A program made the position numbers and the translations under genes. A model generated the notes under the pieces. That model worked only from the letters and a program-made list of their open reading frames with translations. It was not told the DNA's origin and made no database searches. From Phlebopus portentosus (Eukaryota > Basidiomycota > Agaricomycetes > Boletales > Boletinellaceae): a stretch of DNA of 64,000 nt. How positions within the stretch are numbered: position 1 is the stretch's first letter; each line of letters begins with the position of its first letter. The DNA lies in NCBI GenBank assembly GCA_037892935.1, contig JAYXKI010000018.1:248001-312000 (forward strand). The letters run 5' to 3'. Positions 57,526 to 64,000 of the stretch are shown here, piece by piece.

Positions 57526-58010
57526 CATGGATCCTACTTGGGAACAAAGATTATTTCAACGCCAAGTTTGCTTTATCCAGTCGGCATCATATCCCCTGGC
57601 TTGTAGATATCAAAGTATGAAAGCTGCATATTTATTGTAAGTTCTCCAATGAATTGACGGTACTTGTGTATTCCTTCAGGGACCAGACGTGCTTGATACA
57701 ATACTACTGGCATTCTGTAACGCTTGTCTTCTAGATTGTTCATTTCGTCCCTTTCAAAGTTTTTCGCATATGAATTGCACTATCCGGATGCGAAGCTGCG
57801 AACAATTAGAGATGAAGTGCAATAGCGGGTCAACGGTTTCTCCGATCAAATCGTACGAGTCACTGCATATCAGCTATAGGTTATACTCGTACATGTCCCT
57901 TGCTTCTTCTTCCATCCAGAGTCCTTCATATACAAGACAATATCTACGTGAAGGTCGAATAGATTATATCCATTAGATGTGTCATATATCATCAGTCCGT
58001 CCGTCAAATG
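57526..58010. other. Intergenic region between convergent genes
   Basis: About 485 bp between the 3' ends of the hydrolase and NMN adenylyltransferase genes. I see no coding signal. Confidence 0.4.
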
Positions 58011-59071
58011 CTACGATTTAACGCTCGGTGCGGAGGTTGACGACGATGCCGTTGACTTTTCGTGCTCGCGGTCCCAGTCCCGGTGAAGCTGTTGCCTGTA
58101 TTGTAAATCGGTATGGTTTGGGCCCTCATCGAGATAAAGTCCGTTCTGATCAATGTACTCGATGACGGATGCAGGGAGGAGATACCGTACGGAAAGCCCG
58201 CGGCGAAGAAAAAGTCGAACTTTGGTCGATGAAACATCATTTTGAATCATCTGTGAGATGATGTAGATGTTGTGTCGCCATTTTGCGAGGGCGTCCGTCG
58301 CTTGAGTAATGTCGGATCCGGCGCGTTCAACGATGAAACAGCCATAGCGCCCAAGAATGTGATCCAACTAGGATAAGAAATTGTCAGCAATTCGAGTCGA
58401 GTCATATGGCTTATTTGTATTGGTCCGAAGTTTCAGCAGCTGACTGAACCACCAGACGGTGGTGCACAGCCCCGACCCTTCCCGCGAGCTCGTACTATTG
58501 GATACTCACATCTTCTTCCGACCAGACGCCAGGTTCCGACATAGTACTGATTAGGTCTGAGCCTGCAAGAAGCATAATACGGACCCGACGGTGCTCCCCA
58601 TCTTCGGTTTGGACGCCTCCCAGAACATCATTTATTTCGTGGTCGAAGTGGTCGAGCACAACTGCAGTGCGTTGGTAGGACTGGAACGCCTCCCATGGAT
58701 CGACCATAAGCCATGTTGAATCGCGCGAAGCCGCAATATTACACATATTCACACTGGGAACTCACATGAGATGGCGTGATATAGACGCGATGCAACCGTG
58801 CAATTCGCACTTACCGATGCTCTGCACTGAGCAGCCCAGGTTTTTTGTACATGTCACTGACAGGACTGAGGTATCCGCCCACGATCTCGAAGTCGGCATT
58901 TTGGCGAGCGTAGTCAATAGCCATTTCGAACATTCGGAGATGAAGATAGGTAACTGGTGAGAATGAGCCGCACGCGACGAGGACGACTGGCTGCTTGGAG
59001 GCATCTTGCAGAACTCTTCGTAGGCGCTCGTGCGGAAAGCGGTAGTTGTTCGGTGGGCCGTCGGTACTCAT
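58011..59071 (-). CDS. NMA1: Nicotinamide/nicotinate mononucleotide adenylyltransferase
   Basis: This enzyme joins ATP and (deamido-)NMN to form (deamido-)NAD, the last shared step of NAD synthesis. Three exons, 58815-59071, 58510-58753 and 58011-58367, encode 285 residues in consistent phase. Motifs: the nucleotide-binding GSFSPVTYLHLRMFE (H/TXXH-type site), SWLMVDPWEA-like STWLMVDPWEAFQSYQR, LLAGSDLISTM and the C-terminal ATP-binding SSTKVRLFLRRGLSVRYL. The start at 59071 (MSTDGPPN) matches the family; an upstream in-frame ATG at 59134 adds 21 residues. No lesion is seen. Confidence 0.92.
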
Positions 59072-60136
59072 CGTGAACGACGAGGAGATGGGCGGTGGTA
59101 GTAGGGAGAGGAGTACGTGAGAATAGGTTGGCAAGAGGTAAGAGCAAAGTAAAGTAAGAGATTACATATGCGGAGCGGCGGGTAGATAACGAAATACTGA
59201 CTAAGCTTATACCTTATCTAATTTCCTCTCAAAAGCCGATTGGCTGCCTCCAACTAGTAACAAGTAAGTACTGGTGCTTGATCGCGTTTCCATCTTCACC
59301 CGTTGGACTCTCAAACATTCATTCCGCTTTCTAGCCCACTGCTTGCGCCTCGACATGTTTTTACTGCGGTGACCGACATGGTCCTTTACTAGATTCCGGC
59401 TGCATAGACTCTCGCTAGAGACTGATGTACGTACTTTCTTCGTCATCCTCGTGCCAACCCTATCGGACCGGACATCGCTCGAAGCGTTTCGAATCTATTA
59501 TCAACCGAGATGTACTGAACACACTCCTCAATGACTTAACTGCTCGATATATGTCTACTTGGATAGGGGGGGCTCTGGAGCCTTACCGATGTATTTGCAA
59601 CAACGTTGACTGTGCTACCGATTTCTAGTCTATCGGCAGGTTCACACTCTCCCGGGCCAGTGAACATGTAATCATGGCCTCTGTGCAATAATGTGGCTTC
59701 CACTCTACTCAGACTGCTTTGATAGCTTCTTGGTTCCCTAGCGTCCGTTAAATATCTCATGTCCAAGCAACATGACCAAATGAGCAAGGTGTGATAAAGA
59801 ACATACTCAAAGTATCCTGATGGTATGCGTCGGTGCTTTTACAGAAATAATGAGCCATGTGACATGAGAACTATATAGGAATTCCCTACTATTATGACGT
59901 ATAACTCACCACTGCGTGCAGTCTTCAATTCGCGGTGTCGCCGTCCTCAAGAACATCCATCACTTTGATATTCAATCGATTTTACGTTCAGTTGCTACTT
60001 GCCCTGGTATAAACTATAGTTATACACCGCGTAGGGAGGCAGGAATTGTCACGTTTGCGTCATGCTTTGCTACCTCGAGGGTGCAATGCAAACTCGTAAA
60101 TATCAACTTTGTGCATAGGAGCATGGGGAGCGCGAT
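59072..60136. other. Divergent intergenic region
   Basis: About 1.06 kb between the divergently transcribed NMN adenylyltransferase and F-box genes. It contains both promoters by position. I see no supportable gene or repeat. Confidence 0.4.
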
Positions 60137-61768
60137 ATGTCTCCTCCTTCTCGTTCAAAGGCTACTAACATTCCTTCAGAAGTGTGGGATGAGATCTTGA
60201 GCCTGTGTAGCGTTGAGGACACTTTGAAACTTGAGAGGGTGGGTCCTCACTGCACTGAAAGGTGATGATACTGAACCCATGGTGTTACAGACATGCCAGT
60301 TTCTCCGCTCCATTATCTCGAGTCGGCATTTTTGGCTGAAGCGACTACAGTGCCTTGATCAAGCCCACGCTCCTGATTTACCGCCGCACGTGTCCGTCAG
60401 CTCCCTCGGGTATCGTGACTTGCGAGATTTGGTCGTCAGAGCTAGAAGACGCGTCCTCAACCGCACTAGCTCGTCGTCACTTCGAATATCCAGAGAAATC
60501 ATCATACCTATTGGCCAAACAAACGTTGACGGTGTTTTAGGAAAACCTTTAGGCTGGGGAGCCGATACGCTACTCTCGCCCGGGGCACAGTATTTCTTCA
60601 TTAGATGGCCTGCGGGATATCTGCAATGTTGGGACGTTAGAGACAAGGAATGCTTGTGGACATATCCAGAACTTCCATCTGATAGATCCGATATGCGGGA
60701 AACGCGCACAAAATGCGCCTTTGCATGTGACATGGCAGAGAATGGCGATGTACACCTTGCTGTGGTAAGCGAAACTCTCGGCCAAGACCAAAGGTACGGT
60801 CAGTCGGGGGGGTTTTTTTTTTTCAAGACGAAGCTGACCAATCAATGTAGGGCATTGGAGATCCTCGGTTTTTCTCGTGACAACCCCCTTTCCTTATTAT
60901 TCCGAACAAAAACAGAGGAAATTGACGTTTTGCACGGCCTTCCCGCTATTGTGAAACTGTCCGGCGACGTTTCTGTGGTGTACACGGAAGGATACTTAAC
61001 GATAACCTTCTGGAAAGATGACCGATCCGTTGTGGTTAGAGAGGTGAGTAGTCCCTGGATCGGACCGAACGATTGACCGACGTCCTTCAGGGCATATTTG
61101 ACGCACTGGAAATTATTAATGGTTATATCCTAGGCGTAGCCAGCTTCTGCGACGGGCATTCGGTTGTAGCGATTTCGCTGAAAACTGCGTACCACTCTAC
61201 GAGTACCCACGTTCAGCTAGAGGATGTTCTGGCTTCATCGTGTCGTAGCTCGCCTCCCTCCAGCTCGCTTGTTGGCAGGGCTCAGCTCTCCTTATGCACA
61301 TTTCACTGGCGAGAGGAGGGGAAACGGCATGATAGTGTGATCACTGTCTTGAGGGATGCGTACGATGACCAGCACTATTATGACTTTCCTCTGGTAGAAT
61401 TCTTCTCGTTTGGACTAGAAACCTCTGGATCTTCCAGCGAACAAAGTACACATCCTATTCTTAAATCCCTTGGTCAGACACATTTCAAAGCATTCGATCC
61501 CCAATTCACTACGTACAGCATAATGACCCCTCCTTCGCAAGCTGGCTCTACTGTGCTGGCCTTTCACGACGAGCTCAGTCACGAAACACGATTCGCACGG
61601 ACCCTTGCGACATTCGCTTCTGGCAAGGAAGTGACTATCCGCATTCTTGACGAGACGGATGTTGGAGGGAAACCTGCTACGTTCAGCCTGAATGTGGAGT
61701 TTTACAGCGGAGCTATTTATTATGTGACGAAGTGCTTGCAGAATGTTGTGATCCGTTACTTTGATTGA
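60137..61768 (+). CDS. F-box protein, second locus
   Basis: I read four exons, 60137-60238, 60291-60793, 60851-61043 and 61091-61768, giving 491 residues in consistent phase. The N-terminal F-box reads NIPSEVWDEILSLCSVEDTLKLER and continues TCQFLRSIISSRHFWLKRL after the first intron. The remainder looks beta-rich and propeller-like (YLQCWDVRDKECLW; GYLTITFWKDDRSVVVREV), as in many agaricomycete F-box proteins. It is probably an SCF substrate receptor with unknown target. Intron 2 holds a long homopolymer stretch (nine or more T near 60820). Confidence 0.8.
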
Positions 61769-62238
61769 ATGTATCTTTCTCTATCTCGAAGTTATTCTAG
61801 TATCCACCAGTAAAGAAATTCAGAACTAGTTTCCAACTTTCCTCAAGGGTACAGCAATGCCGAATGGGTACTCCCGACTCAAGTCGGGCCCGCAAACATA
61901 TTGAAATACTTGACTCAGTTCATATAGATTTTTTGATATTTATATAATCGAATACAATTCAAACGCGCGCCTAGGGAGATGACGATGATAGGATGGATAT
62001 TGGGAGATGACGATGAAGGAGGAAAGAGCGTCGCGCTAATTCTCTGGTTCTCGAGACGGGACAAGACAGGCATATACTCTACCGAAGAATGTGGTCAGTC
62101 AGGACGACGTCTCAGGAGACGGCAACGATATACCTGTTATCATTCATATTGCTCTCAAATAAGAGATATCGTCTGTTGCCTTCACACGCATATCTGTTAT
62201 ATCATCAACGCCAGATTTCAGTGGCTATGGTTCAGACT
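61769..62238. other. Intergenic region between convergent genes
   Basis: About 470 bp without supportable coding sequence. The short GA-rich part near 61976-62020 is unremarkable. Confidence 0.35.
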
Positions 62239-62514
62239 TTAAAAAAATCTTACCCCGCCGGCAACTGTAACATTATTCAAAGTGACACTGCCAAGCTGCA
62301 CACATGTTGTTCCAGCCGAGCATTGAACAACAATAGCAGGAAGTTGAAATGGCCCAACGCTGAGGGTGACTGCAGTATTGACTGGAAATGTACCGGGAGG
62401 GATCGTACAGACACCTAAGGCGGCGCGTTTTTCGAGAGAAACATCAGACGTAGGAGCGGCAAAGGCCATCGTGCCAAGAGACATAGCAATGAGTAGCTTG
62501 TTGAGCAATACCAT
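62239..62514 (-). CDS. Small secreted protein
   Basis: 91 residues: a clear signal peptide (MVLLNKLLIAMSLGTMAFA, cut before APTSD), a short propeptide ending LEKR (a Kex2-type site), then a small mature domain of about 60 residues with three cysteines and beta-prone segments (VTLSVGPFQLPAIVVQC; LGSVTLNNVTV). The size and processing pattern fit a fungal small secreted protein. I do not recognise a family. GGG followed by GTAAGA at the end could be a splice donor, so the C-terminus may differ. An in-frame ATG at 62574 would bury the signal peptide. Confidence 0.6.
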   Translation of the reverse strand: MVLLNKLLIAMSLGTMAFAAPTSDVSLEKRAALGVCTIPPGTFPVNTAVTLSVGPFQLPAIVVQCSAGTTCVQLGSVTLNNVTVAGGVRFF

Positions 62515-64000
62515 GATGGGAAGAAGTGTATGAACTTTGAGCTGTCTAGTGTCGTTTATCCTTTGGGATGACACTAAGAAATCCGTCTCTAGAATTGTGC
62601 TCTTTTATGTAGGTCGTGAATTTGTTTGCCGATGTTTGCACTTGATGACATGTCTTTGGGATAACTCAGGAGAGGCGCTCGCCATATAGTTTCTTGAAAA
62701 AGGCATGAGATGTGCCGTCACCACCTGTTTCAGGAGCATGTTAAGCAGTGCTCGGGATTGCAAAAAGCGATTTCAGCTCTCAGGTATTTCCATTTCGGAA
62801 TCTTGGGATACAGTAAAGCCAGCTCATTGCGGAGAGCATTTCTTTGGACTTCCAAAAGGAGACGCTAACCTGAGGGGCAGGAAGCAGAACTAAATACGCA
62901 ATGAATCTCCACGTTGCTCGTCAGTGCCCATGATTGTAGTAAGATTTTACTTATTGAGAACGCGGTTTATCAAGTCCCGGACGCTCAAGCAGCGGTACAC
63001 ATATCGTCATTCCGTGTTTCGGAAATGAGAGCATTTGATGTTCTTGTACTGCAGCAACGCAGGATAAGACCGCCAACATTTGCAGCGTCGAAAACCTAGG
63101 ATAGAAATTTATCCGCTTTATGCTGAAGTGATTTCCCCACACACACAGTAGAAATAGAACGTCAACCTGAAGCTCTGTTTCATATGTTTGCAGGGAGAAC
63201 ATATGAATCCATGCTTGAATGAAGAGAGTGATGTTTCTATACAGACAAAAAACCGAACCAATAACTCACTCTGTTCATTCCAGGAATGAGTCCACCTCCG
63301 GGGCAGAGCGGCGCAAAGCGCAATGCCTTCGGATCCATGACGGAAAGGAGGTTCCGAATAATTGAGAGTGATCATTTGGAAGATACATCATGAGTTTTTC
63401 CCCTAGATGCAAAGCAGAGACAGACGAACGTCTTCTATGCGGCCTTAGGTAAGCCGGTGAATGCAGGCCAGAGCGAGTAATTGGCATTCGAGTAATAGAA
63501 TGCGTCTTTCAACGCACCAATTATGAGCCAAGGATCATCACCTGAACCCGCGAAGGCCCTGGCGAAGCGCGTATTAAAAGCGTGATCACCAGACTGTATT
63601 CTTAGTTCCAGTCATGGAGAAGCTCTGAATAAGATCAGGAGAGATTTGACAGCATATCATCGCCAATAGTGTATGATTTATTTTGGAATAATTTATCAGA
63701 AACTGATCTGCAGACGAACGAAAATGAGCGTGAGCGAACAAGTACCGCTAAAAGCTGCAAACGCGTGGCAACCAGCATCTCGATGCACAAGTTCAGAGGA
63801 TAATTGGCATAAACATAATTACGAATGTCCTAATAAGTGAAAGTTCTTGTCGAAAAATCAGAGAAACGGTTCTCAAATCGAAAACCGACGGATAAACTCA
63901 CCGTTCATAGCCAAATGTACATACCAGACTTCCGAAAGGAAAGCGAGATATTTTCCAAAAGTAGTGTTTCTGTGTTTTTCGAGTCTTGCAATGCTTGTGT
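62515..64000. other. Right-edge intergenic stretch
   Basis: The last 1.5 kb has only short overlapping frames on both strands, the longest 85 codons, without motifs. I see no gene, tRNA or repeat. A gene starting beyond the window cannot be excluded. Confidence 0.35.

Noticed and set aside
1..64000. CRISPR arrays, bacterial operons, rRNA genes, recognisable transposons
   Set aside because: I saw no regularly spaced repeats, no rRNA-like blocks and no transposase or reverse-transcriptase motifs; the intron-rich genes are fungal.

Overview
The window is nuclear DNA of a basidiomycete fungus, most likely an agaricomycete. The reasons are the many short spliceosomal introns (about 45-120 nt, mostly GT-AG), the NACHT-WD40 NLR-like genes, a DUF6533-type membrane protein, F-box genes of agaricomycete style, and single-copy eukaryotic housekeeping genes (ELP1, clathrin light chain, ERV14/cornichon, NMN adenylyltransferase). 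The species cannot be named from the sequence.

The dominant structure is a direct segmental duplication. Bases 1-13267 (which run off the left window edge) recur as 32395-45640 in the same orientation. Each copy holds: (i) the WD40 end of a plus-strand NLR pseudogene, (ii) an apparently intact mitochondrial-type ABC half-transporter gene, (iii) an unidentified multi-pass membrane protein gene, and (iv) a minus-strand NACHT-WD40 NLR whose WD40 end faces the first one. Two related WD40 arms in inverted orientation therefore flank a two-gene cargo. The copies are nearly identical over the first 10 kb (about four substitutions found by eye) but differ by about thirty substitutions and several indels in the last 3.3 kb, over the NACHT and N-terminal part of the NLR.

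The NLR is broken in both copies: an amber codon replaces a conserved Trp in the WD40 array, and the frame is broken at the NACHT/WD40 junction. Copy 1 has more damage: an altered P-loop glycine, a 1-bp frameshift and a lost splice acceptor. Copy 2 continues into unique sequence holding the start of a C2-like domain, which also carries an amber codon at an expected Trp. Copy 1 instead ends abruptly inside the 3' part of an unrelated coiled-coil gene (13240-14407). Copy 2 therefore looks like the source and copy 1 like the insertion.

Between the copies (13268-31762) lie the truncated coiled-coil gene, a second coiled-coil gene, Elongator subunit ELP1, a DUF6533 protein, two small unidentified genes and clathrin light chain. 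To the right of copy 2 (45641-64000) are ERV14, an N-acetylglucosamine kinase, a LARGE-like GT49 glycosyltransferase, a four-helix membrane protein, an F-box/LRR-like gene, an alpha/beta hydrolase with an apparent frameshift, an NMN adenylyltransferase, a second F-box gene and a small secreted protein. The last 1.5 kb holds nothing I can support. Exon borders are my own reading of splice signals and have no transcript support.
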